From Vitrella brassicaformis (lineage: Eukaryota; Sar; Vitrellaceae), in assembly GCA_001179505.1 (NCBI GenBank), contig CDMY01000326.1, positions 1-58,346 of the forward strand: a stretch of DNA of 58,346 nt, in the 5' to 3' direction. The translations under genes and the position numbers were made by a program. Positions 45,201 to 57,538 of this stretch are shown in pieces. How positions within the stretch are numbered: the stretch's first letter is position 1; each line of letters opens with the position of its first letter. The notes beneath the pieces are model-generated. The model saw only the letters and a program-made list of their open reading frames with translations. It was not told the origin of the DNA and searched no databases.

Positions 45201-47207
45201 GCGGCCGGATGGCCATGACGGTCTGCTTGAACTCGTCGTACTGGGTGTACTTGCGCAGCCACTCCTCTTCTTGCTCGTGCTGGGGGTCAAAGTCGACGGC
45301 GAAGACCTCGATGGGGTGGTCGCTGGGGTTGCTGAGCACCAGGAGGCCGCTCTCGGGGACAGTCTTCTCGTACGGCAGCACTGGACCTGAAGCGGATGGA
45401 TACGGAAAGACAAGGACAGACGGACGATGCTTGTGTGGGTGTCGGTGTGGGTGTTGCTGTGTGTGGTGTGTACCCAGGCTCATTTTGTTCGGCTCAAGGA
45501 CAAGCCGCAGCGGCACCCCCATCCCCCTCATGTGCAGTGCCTTCTGCCGGGCGTTCTCCTTGATCCGCAGCGCCAGCACTCCCGCCAGCCCGCTCCCCCC
45601 CGGCCCACGCGGCACAAACATCAGCCGCACATCCATCCACTCCCCCGGGCTCAGCGACCCTCCCATGGGGTCGATCCGGAAGGGGCGTTTCTCGGGCGGC
45701 AGTCGCCTGCCCAGCCGGTCGCGCGGCTCCCGGTAGGACCATTCCACGGGCACCTCCTTGGAGTTCCTGAATCGGACGGTGATCGTTTTGCGTTGTCCGA
45801 TGATGACGGGGCCGAAGTCGAGAGTGTCGGAGGAGAGGGTGAGGTCGGGGATGACATACTTGGCGCGGAGGATGACGCGGTAGCCAGGGCCTTTGGAGAC
45901 GGGGAGGATCCAGTCGACTTCGCTTAGACCTGCCAGCCCAGCCACACTCTGTCATGTGGGTATGTATTTGGGGTAGAGTGGTACCTTACCTTCTGGTCCG
46001 TCGCGTGAGCGTGTAGCTGTTATGGCAAAGTCCAGACTCGCCCCGGCATGCAGGTCTCTCACATATTCCGGCGACACGGTGTATCCCGTGTTCATCGACA
46101 GCTTCCGGTTGGGCGTGATGGTGATCGGCTCGTGGTAGCAGTTGACCAGCTGCACGGTCTTCTTCCTGCTGTCGCCCAGAATGATGTGCCCAAAGTCGCA
46201 CAGGTACTCGGCGGCGGTGATCTGCAGCCCTTCGATCATCTTCTTGGCTCGTGAGCTGAAGGCCACGCCGAAGCCGCTGGACGTGGTGGTGTTGCCAGCG
46301 CCCTGGACGCCGCCGCCTTCTGTGCTCATGCCGAGACTGCTGCTGGTGGTCTTCATCGCCTCCTCTTTCTCTGCACTGGGCTTCTTCGCCGCGGCGGCAG
46401 GCTTCTCTGCTGCTGCTGCTGCTGCTGCTTTGGGAGAAGGCCTGGGGGATGATTTCTCAGCTGTCTCTCCCTTTGCGGCCTTCGCCTTCTTTGCTGGTGC
46501 TGCAGGCTCGGGCATTGTCAGCTTCTCCATCATCTGAAAAGGCGATTCGGTGGATCCGTTGTCTGTCTCTCGACGGCCCTTTTGCCCTCACTCACCTGTT
46601 CATAGTACTGCTTGAGCACCTCACAGAGGTTGAATCGGTCCACCTCATAGGCCACCTCGGTCGGCAGCGGCTCAGGCGGCGCCAGCATCGACAAGAACTC
46701 GCTCCCCCGGCTCTCCTGAGACACCGACTTGCTGCGCTTCTCAGAGAGATTCGACTCCTCACGCGTGAGCTCCCGCGTGGGCCGGGAGTCCATGGGCGCT
46801 TGCCGCGACTGTCGGGAGACTGCGCTGATGGCCGAGCCGACGGACTGCCTCGATGGGGGGCGGGAGGCGTTCGAGCGGGGGGAGACGTTGTGGCCCGCTC
46901 CGCTGCGATCGGTGATGGACGCTGCGGTTTCTCCGAGTGGGATCATGGCCTGGTGTCTTCTCTCGGCCTGTGCTCTCAGCCACCTCTCCTTGAGCCGCCT
47001 CTTGGCCTCCTCTGCCTCTTGGTCGAACTTGGACTCGTCGACGCGGGGCAGGCTGAGGACGATGCCAGGGAAGACACCCTCGCCGCGGACACGGACGGGG
47101 ACCGGCTCGAAGTGTGCGGCTTCCAGAAGGAGCTCCTCGTCCATCTCGTCGGGGATGCCTGCACACACCGCCATATGTCTCTATATGTCTCTCTATTTCT
47201 CTCTATG

Positions 47208-47247
<40 letters not shown>

Positions 47248-48613
47248 TGGGTCCCCCGGGGGTGGGGGGTTCTGACCTGGTCTGAATTTGAGTTGGAGTT
47301 TCTGTTTGCCGCCCGGCTTGACGAGGCCCACTGCTGGCGCCGCGTCGAGCGCCCACGTGTTGCGGAGGCGGTCGAAGAGCAGCGAGTAGTGAAAGGCCAC
47401 ACGACCAGGGTTGGACAACATCACCTCTCTGACACAAGAAAGACACCCCATCCACAGACACGGACACAGACACACCTCTCCCTCCCTCCTTCCCTCACCA
47501 ACCCGTCAACTACAGCGTTATATGGTATGCGCCCAAAGTTGATGACATCCTTGTCGAGCACGTAGCGGAGAGAGGATGCCTCGCCCTTGATGCGGATCGA
47601 GTAGTCCGGCCCACCATCCACCACACACATGGCCGTGGCCGTCACGCGCCGGTTGGGCACGCCGAAAAAGGACAGGCTCACCAGCTGCGTGGCGCCCGCC
47701 TCAAGCCGCCCCATTATCGGCAGTATGTCAAAGATCTGGTTGATGGGCACCTCTGCCATCGCCCCTGTCTCCCCCTCCCCCACAACAGTATACGCCGGGG
47801 ACGCTTCACCTGGCGGCTGCAAGTGCGATGGAGCCGGTGGTGGGGCCGGGGGAGCCGCCTCCTGTGGTATGGCGCTTGGCGAAGAGCCGGCCTTGGCTGC
47901 CACGGGGCTGGGGGGGACGTTGGGGGCGGGCGGCGCCAGCGCACTGGCACTCGGCGCAGCGGAGCCTTTTCTCTTGCCTTTGCCGAGGGAGGTGCCGATT
48001 GGCTGCTGCGTGTGCTCGGTGAAGCACCAGCGATAGTCGACGGGCAGGATGCTCGTGTTGGTCATCGTTAGGACCATCTGACACACACAGAGGGAGGGAG
48101 GGAGGGAGGGAGGGAGGGGTGTGTGTGTGTGTGTACGTGTGTATGCCGCGCACAGCCAACCTTTTTGTCAGTGTCGTTGAGGATAGAGCCGAAGGAGATG
48201 TCGGTGGGGTCGAGCTCGATGTTTGGGAAGGCCACCTCGCCCACCAGCCCCACCACATCTCGCTGGGGGTGGCCGTCGTACACTATCGTCATCTTCTGCC
48301 TAACACACACACACACACACCTCCTCTCTACAATGTCTCCTCTCCCTAACGTCCCTCGCTGTTCTGCCTGCAGCGCTCACCGAACGGCTCCCGACTTGTG
48401 ATCTCCTCTAAAGTGGGGGTCGAATTCCACGGTGACGACGGCCTTGTCTGTAGGGCGGAGGTTGAAGCGCTCGGCCGAGATGGAGAAGGGGTGGAGGCAC
48501 TTGACCGAGAAGGACACATCTAGGGGGGAGATGTTGGTCATCGTCAGGTCGTGACGCAGCGGCGCCGAGGTGGCGCTTCCTTCCTCCTCTTTCGCCCACG
48601 CATAGCTGACACA

Positions 48614-48647
<34 letters not shown>

Positions 48648-51600
48648 AAGAGACATGGGGAGAGACGAGTGTTGGGGGCCATGCATCTGTATGTCGGGAG
48701 GTACTTGAATTGTATGGTGGTGTCGGACAGCTGCAGCAGCGGGCTGACGAAGTCCCCCTTCATGAGCGTCTTGTACACCACCCGGCCCTTCCTCTCCTGA
48801 CCAGCCAGCTCCGTGCAGACGTACGTCTCGCTCAGCCGACCTGGCGACGGACTCAGCGCGTGGAAATCAAACTAAACACACACACACACATCCACACACA
48901 TCCACACACATCCACACACTCTTCCCCACCACCACCTTATTATCTCTCTCTCTGTCACCTTCATAGCCGTCCTCGGGGCGAGGGTTGCTGTGTCAGGGGA
49001 CACCCGGAAAATGCTCTGAGCCAGCGGCAATGCCTTGTCCATCGCGTCCCCTCTGCCAGCCGCAGCCCTCTTCTTCTCCTCTTCATCGGCAGCAGCGCCG
49101 CTCACAGGTCTCTGCTGCTTCTTGGGGTCCTTCTCGACGGTCCAGGTGAGTTTGCGTGGCACCCGCCCCCGGTTCTCGATGTGGAGCTCCTTGACGGTCG
49201 GCCGGGTGGTGTAGATGGTGCCGAAGTCCAGCACGTCCAGGGAGGTGTCGCAGTAGACCGGGGTCTCAATGCCCTAAGATGAAGAGAAGTCTCACTCTCT
49301 CTCTCTCTCTCTGCCTTTCTGTCCATCGGTGTACCTACCTGTGCTTTGAGAGTGACAGAGAGGTCCGTCCCCTCCTTGACGAGCACCAGCAGCTCGTCCG
49401 TCTCCCTCGACGTCTCGTCACACACCACCGTGAGGGTCAGCTGCGCCGTCGTGTTGGGCGGCATGGTCAGGGTCCGGGGCGCCACGCTCCACAGCGACTC
49501 CTTCCTCTTCAGGATGCACCTCACCTCCGCCTCGATGTAGGACGAGTTGGTCAGGGTCACCTGCTTGCTCACTGGCTGCAGGCAGCTGACCTGCAAGCAA
49601 CGGGAGAGAGAGAGGGAGAGGGAGAGGCGGAGAGAAAGAGAAAGAGAGACGTGGTTATCGGCGGCCCGGGGACTTTTCTGTCATCTCCTATCCTACCTTC
49701 CCCCAGTCGAGCGCGCTTGGCTCTACGGCGAGTCTCGGCCCGATGGCTGTGGCTGTGAGTGTGACCGTCTGCGGCATATTGTGTCCGAGCACCCTCAGGT
49801 GCAAAGGCACACGGATGCCCCCGGTGCGCTGTGCCGTGAGCGTCATGGTCAGCACGTGGGACGTCGCTGGAGGGATGGACCCCTCCGTCTGATCGACGTC
49901 CACCTCCCCCAGATGCAATGTCGTCTCCTCCTGCACCAAGAAGACATGAATCAGGTGTGCTATATCGGTGTGGTGGCGTGTTGGTGCGTGGTGCTGCGCT
50001 GCGTGCCTGTGGGAGGATCTCGAATTTGGCGGGGAGGGATGAGACATTGTGTAGGACGAAGGTCTGGTGGAAAGGGTATCGCACAAAGGTCTCACCGAAG
50101 TCGAGCGTCTCGGCGGGCTCGAAGTGGACGGTCGGCACGCCGCTGCGGGCCTGGATGGGCACCGAGTCCATATTCTCCCCCACATTGTCCAGGTCCACCA
50201 TCAGGCACAGATCGTACACCTTCACGTTGATCGGAATAAAGTCCACCTGAATCCTCTGCGAACACCCCGGCAGCAGACTCCCAGCACTGGGGATGATGTC
50301 AAACTCCTTCTGCAGGAACCGGCCGTCACCCGGGATGCGCAACGAGTAGCTGAAGGGCACCTCTGCGGTGTTGGTGAGGGTCAGGGTCTTGGAGGTGAGG
50401 AAGCCGAAAGAGACGATGCCGAAGTTCAGCTTGTCGACGTCAAACTTGAAGGTCGGCGCCACACACGTCCCCTGCACAACAAACAGGAAACACAGCAATA
50501 CTCCGCCAGCCATTTCTTGCTCTGTTTTTTTCTATACTCTGAAGGTGATGGTGATTGGTGCGGCGGATCCCTCGAGTATCCATGTGAATGTCTCGCAGAA
50601 GTCGCCGAGGAGGTCGGGGACGAAGTCTACGGTGATGCTGACGGACTCGCCCACCTCCAGCCGCCCGCTGTCGGGCGTGAAGCGGAACTTGGGACCGAAG
50701 GCCGTCTCCAGCGGCTGCAGAGAGTAGTTGACCGCTATGTCGCCCTGTAGATTGACACACACACACACACACACACACATACAGAGAGAGAGAGAGAAGG
50801 AATCTGTACGGAAATGCATATGCATACCCGCGAAATGAGGTCGACTTCGTATTTGTGTTTGGAGCCGATGAAGAGGTCACCAACGTCCAGCTCGTCATAG
50901 GAAAAAGTCGCCTTGGGACCGATGCCTTGACCCTTTAGCAACAACGGCACACGCTCGCCACTGCACACCACACCCACATGTGAGAATTGTTCATGTGGAT
51001 GCGTGTGGATGCGTGTGTATGGGTGAGAGCGCAGTCACTGACCAGCCCACAATGTCGCAGTAAGCGAGACACTGGTAGCAGAGCGCAGCTTTGGGGGAGA
51101 AAGACACTGTCACCGTGCAGGAAGATTGCGCCTGCAGTGCACCAAATGATGATACACCATGCGTCAATCTGTGTATACTATACTCACTCACCCAGATTGT
51201 GCCCATGAGCGGCTCCACGTTGAATATCTCATCATAAAAGTACATGGGGTCATCCTTCAACACCTGCAGTGCACACAGACACCCACACGCAAACATAAGA
51301 ACGAACACGCAGAACTCGCCATCGGTTCAACAGGGACGAAAAATGCGATCGATCTCCCGTGCGTACCCTTTCGATATTGCGATACTTCCGATCGAGAGCA
51401 GCCTCCTGCGTAGATGCGCACGCAACAAAGATACCACCCACATGACATGCAGCCAACACAACACCATCCTTGACCTGTCTACAGTATCCCTTGTCGGCGG
51501 CATACCACTTTCTTTTCGTTCTTCGTCTGTGGATCGTCAGTGTCGCTGCTCTGGCTTGCCAAGTCCTCAGGGCCATCCGTACCCGTCAAAGGGTCCGAAT

Positions 51601-53604
51601 CAGCACCAGCGAGCTCCTGAGCCTTCTCGGCACTCAGCTGACGAGCGGACAAAAAGCGTGTTGGGCACTGGGTGGTGCGTGTCTCGCTGTGCGACATGCG
51701 CTTGCCTGCTGCAGGTACAGCGTCTCCTCGGCCTGCTCCTGCTTGAGCTGCTTGTGCAGCTTGCTCTTCTGCACGTCCTCGTCTTCGACCGACCCGAAGG
51801 CCCTCCAGGAGTACTCGACGGGCACGTCGCTGTCGTTGCGGATGGTGAGGGTGCGCTTGGAGGTGAGGGCGATGTAGGTGTCGGCCATGTGCAGATGCTT
51901 GGTCGAGAAGGTGATGTCTGCCGCCTCGCCACACCCGCAAAGACGGGTGACGGTCGTCTCAGCCTAGAGAGAGAGAGGGGGGAAACCCCATAGAGGGATG
52001 GATGTGTCTGTGTGTCTGAGTGTCTGTGTGGGCAAAACAGGCACCCTTCCGGAGGAGTAGTGTAGGGTGAGCTCGCCCTCGAAGCTGCTGATGCTGGGTG
52101 GCTCGAAATAGACGGTCACCTGCACCCAAAGACGCATACGAAGATACATACAAATGGCTTGCCTGCCACCCCCAGCAACCCCTAGCGTACAGACCTGCTC
52201 AGCGCGATCGACCTCCAGGAAGCCCTCATAGATTGAGGAAGAAAAGGGCCCAGTAGTCCGCAGAGTGAAGCTGCTGCCCTTATCTGACCATATACACACA
52301 CCCACACACATCCACACACACCCGTCCATCCATCCAGCCATCCACAGCCCCTGGGTCTGCCCCCTTTCACTCACCCCCGATGTTTCTGAGCAGGAGAGTT
52401 TTCTCGGCTTTATATTTGACCGGCACCCCCCCGAAGTCGACCACATCCGGCAGATCGAACAGAGGCGTCCCGCCGAGGGCGCGCAGGGGCACCGTGTACT
52501 TCTCACGCTGAGCCAGAGACACGATATGGATGCGTGGATAGGGGTCCTGTCATTCCTGACTGACCTCGGTGATGACTATCAGGTCCTCAGAGTAGTCTAT
52601 CTTGGCCTCAGGGTTGAAGCGTACCTGGTCCACACAAATAAAGACATACACTCTTCGCCATATCGTCTCATCTGCGTCTGTCGTTCTTTCTTACCGTGTA
52701 GGTCATTTCCATGCCTGGAGCAACCTGACATACGCGCGCATACGTGTGTGATTCCACCAATCATCGCTCGTCTCTTTGTTATTTACCTTCTCCGAAGGGT
52801 TGGGGGGCCCCTTCCTGCCCTTGCCGGGCAGCAGCTCGAACGCCTTGGTCTCCGGCGGCATCACCTTGACGCGACGAGCAACACGGTCCGCATTCCTGCC
52901 ATCCATTTCATCCACACACACTCACCCACCGTCCAAAAGGCCAATAAGGGAGAAAGAGAAGGAGCGTTTCTGCTCTTCCTGCTCTTGTCCACCAACCGGA
53001 GTTTCAGCGGCGCCTCGTAGGTGGCGAAAGGCTCAAAGTCGCTGAACTGGATGCCGGGCGGGTCAGGAGTGAAAAGTGGCTCGTCGACGGGGACGGCCGA
53101 GTCGGTGTAGAGGGAAGTGCTGCCGATGTCGACGAACTGCTGGATCCTCGGCTTGACTGCCAAAGGCATGAACTGGCGAAGGCGCCGCTGCCTCGCCTCC
53201 TCCAACAGCTCACTCGGCTGCACACACAATGTCACACAAGAGACAACATGTGAGACTCCATGTGCAGAGAGAAGGGAGAACACTCATCCGCTGCCCTCCC
53301 TGGCCTTGCTGTGTGCTGGAAAAGGCCCGCCCATTCATCCACACACACACACAGTGACTCGACGTCGGCCGTCTTGCGCCAGCAGTACCTTTGGCGCCAG
53401 GGCAGCTGCTGCAGCGGCGGTAGCCCTCGTCGACGCCGTGAGCGCCGTCATCTTGGCGCTCTTCTTTGCAAGCGCCGAGGCCCTCAGGCTGCCAGACTGA
53501 GTGCCCTTGGGCGACGACGCATCTGTGCTGCTTCCAAAGCGGAGGCTCTGAGGTGCCCGCGGTGGGCGAGATTCAATCAATGACGGATCACGACGCTTAC
53601 TCAT
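31658..53604 (-). CDS. HYDIN: HYDIN, central-apparatus protein of motile cilia
   Basis: One giant gene of several dozen exons, start at 53604 (MSKRRDPSLIESRPP), stop at 31658. The product (on the order of 5,000 residues by my estimate) is a chain of ASH/MSP-like Ig folds. Each has a first strand like VDFGGVPVKYKAEKTLLLRN, LDFGETFVRYPFHQTFVLHN, CDFGHIILGDSRKKTVQLVN, LDFGPVIIGQRKTITVRFRN, FNFGRLPLGRRLQAVFTLHN and IDFGGVLAGQRASRSVKVVN, followed by VPVEYSW or VPVKW. In the middle (about 44440-44950) is the adenylate-kinase-like segment found in HYDIN: LNIILLSPPLAGSAAVLAAIE...LTIDSVVQWAL...IERRVAFADCNAGVVLDCAG. HYDIN sits on the C2 microtubule projection and is needed for ciliary beating. The P-loop Lys seems lost. 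Long acidic or Ala/Pro/Lys linkers separate several Ig folds. A 300-N gap (39649-39948) interrupts it. Confidence 0.92.
36239..36290 (-). repeat. (CCCT)n microsatellite in HYDIN intron
   Basis: Repeated CCTC units with some interruptions, next to a (CA)n(GA)n tract at about 36178-36214. Confidence 0.85.
39649..39948. other. Assembly gap of 300 N inside HYDIN
   Basis: N block of the same fixed length as the other two, bordered on the left by a GT-rich stretch. Coding sequence of HYDIN resumes on either side, so at least part of an intron, and perhaps an exon, is missing. Confidence 0.95.
43798..43849 (-). repeat. (GGGGCA)n hexanucleotide minisatellite coding for Ala-Pro repeat in HYDIN
   Basis: About seven near-exact GGGGCA units on the + strand, read in HYDIN as a run of alternating Ala and Pro between TVEEKVETP and AAAADVEGEK. 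It is a flexible linker and likely variable in length. Confidence 0.85.
44440..44950 (-). other. Adenylate-kinase-like segment of HYDIN with degenerate P-loop
   Basis: It shows the order P-loop-like strand, IDS motif, helix-rich insert with Lys and Gln, then the GVVLDC strand, as in animal HYDIN. The phosphate loop reads PLAGSAAV, without the G-K-[ST] Lys. A nucleotide kinase activity is therefore unlikely. Confidence 0.7.
48088..48118 (-). repeat. (GGGA)n microsatellite in HYDIN intron
   Basis: Seven GGGA units close to a GT run, in the intron next to the exon encoding SFGSILNDTDKK. Confidence 0.85.
50757..50797 (-). repeat. Compound (CA)n(GA)n tract in HYDIN intron
   Basis: On the HYDIN coding strand it is (CT)n then (GT)n and, a few bases on, the acceptor ctacag before the exon starting GDIAVNYSLQP. 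Confidence 0.85.
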
Positions 53605-53710
53605 CTTCTATGCTGCTCCTGCGTTGGGGGCGAGTTGGGGCGAGACTGCCCACAGCTCGCGGTCGCAGTCTTTTCTCTCGAACGGCGTTTCTGGTTGCTA
53701 TACAGGCATA
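53605..53710. promoter_or_regulatory. Very short divergent promoter region, HYDIN / ELMO gene
   Basis: 106 bases between the two ATG codons chosen (only 19 if the upstream ATG at 53624 is used). Both genes must share regulatory DNA. Confidence 0.5.
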
Positions 53711-56700
53711 ATGATGATAGAGAGTAGCTTGGGTGATGTTCACTACCTCCCGACGGCCGTCGGTGCCGTGTCTGAACGCGCGTCTCATCTCTCACCGGCC
53801 CCCCAGAACCAAGAAAGGGCATTGTCACTGGACGGGCGTAACGGTGGGGCAGGAGGGAGGGTGTCGCCGAGGAAGGGCATCTTGAAGCACCGGGCGGCGG
53901 AGTCCGACCACACCGGTGCGGAGGAGCGTGTGAGGATACTTGCGGACGTCAACGAAGACGTCAAGCGGGCATTTGGTACAATACGAGGAGAGGATCAACA
54001 TGCATGTGCACCACATGTGCATGCGCTGCTTCCATCTTGTAGGGACGAAGCGGCGGCATCGTCTGCGGCAGTCGACCTCCCCGCTGGAGCAGATCAGCGA
54101 GTGCGCCGAGTGGGCCGAGGTGACGGCCGCACTCAAGACGAGCGCCTCGTCCATCCTGCCTAATGAAGGGGAGACACTCATCAACGACGGTAAGCCAGCG
54201 AACGAAGGAGGCGACACCGAAACCACACAAAACACCGGTCGCTTTTCTGCGTTTCTGTGTGCAGGCGAGCCTCTTGATGAGTTTGAGGCACTGTGGGCGG
54301 AGATGGGCCTCCAACCGATGGGTGTGGGCGTCGCCACGCCAGCACCACCACCGCCGCCATCCAGCAGGGCGCCTGCTGCCTCACCTGATATCATGACGGA
54401 CACGCGTCGGCCGACGTCCCAAAAAGCTGGGGAGAGTGAGGACACGATGGACGAGGAGGCTCTGAAGGAGAGCGCGGCGGTCCTGCTGGAGAAGGCCTCG
54501 TCCAATGCGCTGGCGGAGCTATCGGCGCTCCACACCGAGCAGAGGGGAAAGGAGCCTTCAGCCGACGAAGACGATGTCGTCTCTGTCAGCATCGTTGAAG
54601 AAGAGGAGGACGTCTCTTCTCTCATTGTTCTTGACGACGAGCGGGCACAGAAGAAGGACGGCATTGTCCCCAACTCTCTTCACCTTGATGCCCCGCTGCT
54701 GCCAGCGTCTTCCGCTGACGCTGCAGAACCGATGGTTCCTGCTGATCATGGTGCTCTCAAGGAGATTGAAGAAAGGTCTTTCAAGGATGAGGAGGGGGAC
54801 CTCGTCACGACGCTTGATCATGCCGATCTGGTCGCAGATGTCGATATCGCCCCTCCGTTGCCGGTCGTGGCTCTCGCCAGCGACCACCTTGTCGCCCGGC
54901 TGCCCAACGGCTTCGACTCCTCCCCCGTCGTGTTTCGCAAGAGCCTCACCGAGTCCCTCGATCAGCTGCAGCACTCCATCGACCGCCTGCATCGCAAGAA
55001 GCGGGCAGCGTCCATGCCTCTGGCCGAAGAACAACCACCTGCCCCTGCAGCCCACGCAGCAGCAGCTGTGACACTGTCTGGGGAACCTTTCAAGAGGCCT
55101 GTGGGGGTGCTGAAGAAGAGGGAGGAGTCAACCACCGGTGTGGTGCTCTCGCGGCTGGGGGATCGGGAGAGGCCGGTGTCTCTACGGAAGTGGGCGAAAG
55201 GGAGGCGGATTGCGAGCCTGGAGGATCTTGACAAGCGGCGACAGCGGCGGAGGAAGCTGCTGGGGCAGAGGAGGCACATGAGCGAGTTATGGGACGTGGA
55301 CGAGGATGAGGGAGACATGGATATGCGGGGCGTCCCCCCCGCCCCACCCATCCTTGCCGCGGCCAAGATCACCCCCAAAAGGTCGGTGGAGGTGGAGGAG
55401 TGTTGCAGCGATGAGGGTGTGCGTGACCGTGACGATGCCGCCGATTTCAAGAGCGTCATCTCGAAGGCCGACCTGCAGTCGAGGGCAGGACACGAGGAAG
55501 ATGAGGAATCAGATGAAGACGGAGATGAGTTAGAAGCTGCACCTCCAGCCGTTCCTGAAGCTGTGCTCCTGCCTGAGGACAAAGACAATGAGCCCATCTC
55601 GCCCCCAGCAGCCGGCTCCAGCAACACCTCCTCACCACGGCGACGCAGACCAGCCGTCGAAGCGGCCTCCACGGCAGACCTGGAGGCGGCTGAAAGGCTT
55701 GGCCGCATCAGGGAGTCCCCAAGGACGCGGCGGCTACGAAGCCTTCTCGAACAACAGCAGCAGCAGCAGCAGCAACAGAAGGAGGAGACAACTGTCGATG
55801 TCTCAGAGAAGAAGGGGGAGAGGGCGGAGATTGTGCTGGAGCATGGAGATGTGGATGACGTGACCGAGGAGGTGCACGAGGCGGAGGCGGTGTCTCACGA
55901 GGACGAGCAGGCCATCGAGCGGCCGTCGGACATCACTATCGCACCACCCCACAGACCACCCGATGCTGCGACCACGGAAGAGCAGCCGCCTGCTGGTGTC
56001 GGTGCTGCGACCATTGACGAGGACGACCACGCCACTTCGAGTGACGATGATGAGGAGGGGCGAGAGGACCACTTCGTCTTCACACAACAGGAAGTCGATC
56101 TCACCGCAGCAGCCACAACAGCAGCAGCGAGAGAGGAGACAGCGGCAGGAGCAGGCGACGACCACGGCGAGAGGATCGAAGATGATGACCGGCCAGCTGA
56201 GACGACACACGATATAGAAGAGATGGTGGAGCACGCCCCGGCCCCAGCCGCAGCGGCAGCGGCTGCAGACAAGGAGGATGGATCAGAATCGCGGCAGCAG
56301 CGGCCTGACGAAGGTGAAGGTGAAGGAGACGGCGAGGGCGAGAGCGAGGCTAGGCGTGAGGTGGTGCTGGAAGACCTGGCCGACGTGCTGGGGCAGAACC
56401 ACCATCACGCAGACGATCTTGAGGGAGGGGAAGAGCTCATCGACATCGACCTAGATGTCTATGTGCAGAGGGAAAGGGAGAAACCACCACCACCAGCAGC
56501 AGCGGCAGCAGCAGCAGCAGCACCTTCTGCTGCTGCCGGGGCGGGGGGGTCGATGCCCCCATTGGGGATGCTGCTGTCCAGCCACCCTGACGCAGAAGAG
56601 AGAGAGGCCTTCGCAACATCAATCCAGATCGGCAGCGCCGCATCGGTAGCAGGCGATCCCGTCACCAAGCTGGTACGTCAGCCACCCACCCACAGCATGC

Positions 56701-57148
56701 TCACCCTTTCCTCCATCGTCTGCTCGGTTTGTGTGTGTGCAGACGTCCGCCCACAAGAGCCGGCTGGTTGCGCGAGAGGACTTCATCGACCAGGCCCTTT
56801 TTTCACAGTCTCACAAGGCCCCTCAGGCCCCCGATGAGCCCAATAAGGTAGCGACAGAGACCGAAGAGAACGACGTTGCGGCATTGCGCGAGCTGAGACA
56901 CCAGTATGAAGACCAGCATGGGCAGCAAGATGGCAGTGACCGTCACCACCATGGGATTGCCGCCATCACCACAGAGGAAGAGGACGAAGAGTCGGAGGAG
57001 GCGGATCATGCGGCGCACGCTGAGCGTTTCCACTCCTACGACGACCTGGACCACACGGCCATGGCGGCCGTCTGGGGCGAGGTCCAGCAGATATCGGACG
57101 ACTACCAAGCACAGGAGCAGAAGCACACCGGTAACCCTTCCCCCTTCA

Positions 57149-57186
<38 letters not shown>

Positions 57187-57503
57187 CTGACTTGGCCATG
57201 CACCCAGGCCATTCGCCGCTTTTGCTGCCCAATCATGCAGGCACGATCCACGAGCCGGCCGGCACGCCAGCAGTGAGCTACGAAGAGGCGGCCGCCTTCT
57301 TCTTTGAGAGGAGTGGTGCGGTCGACACCCTGCTGTCAGCCGGGCTGCAGAAGTTCTGTGACGACCGGACGGGCGGCAGGGATGGGGATACGGAGGAGCG
57401 GCAGCAGCAGGGGAGCTGCCTGTGCGTGTCGGCACCGAGGGCACCCACACACGTGCCAGGTCTGCGCCCCATGGGGCGGTGATGAGGCGAGCGCATTCAT
57501 GAC

Positions 57504-57538
<35 letters not shown>

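Noticed and set aside
31658-53604. HYDIN region as two or more separate genes
   Set aside because: Ig-fold exons follow one another on one strand at steady spacing, and no promoter-sized gap or convincing stop plus start was seen; the 300-N gap at 39649 leaves some doubt.
53825-54673. 282-codon open frame on the - strand opposite the ELMO gene
   Set aside because: Ser-rich shadow of the acidic N-terminal region.
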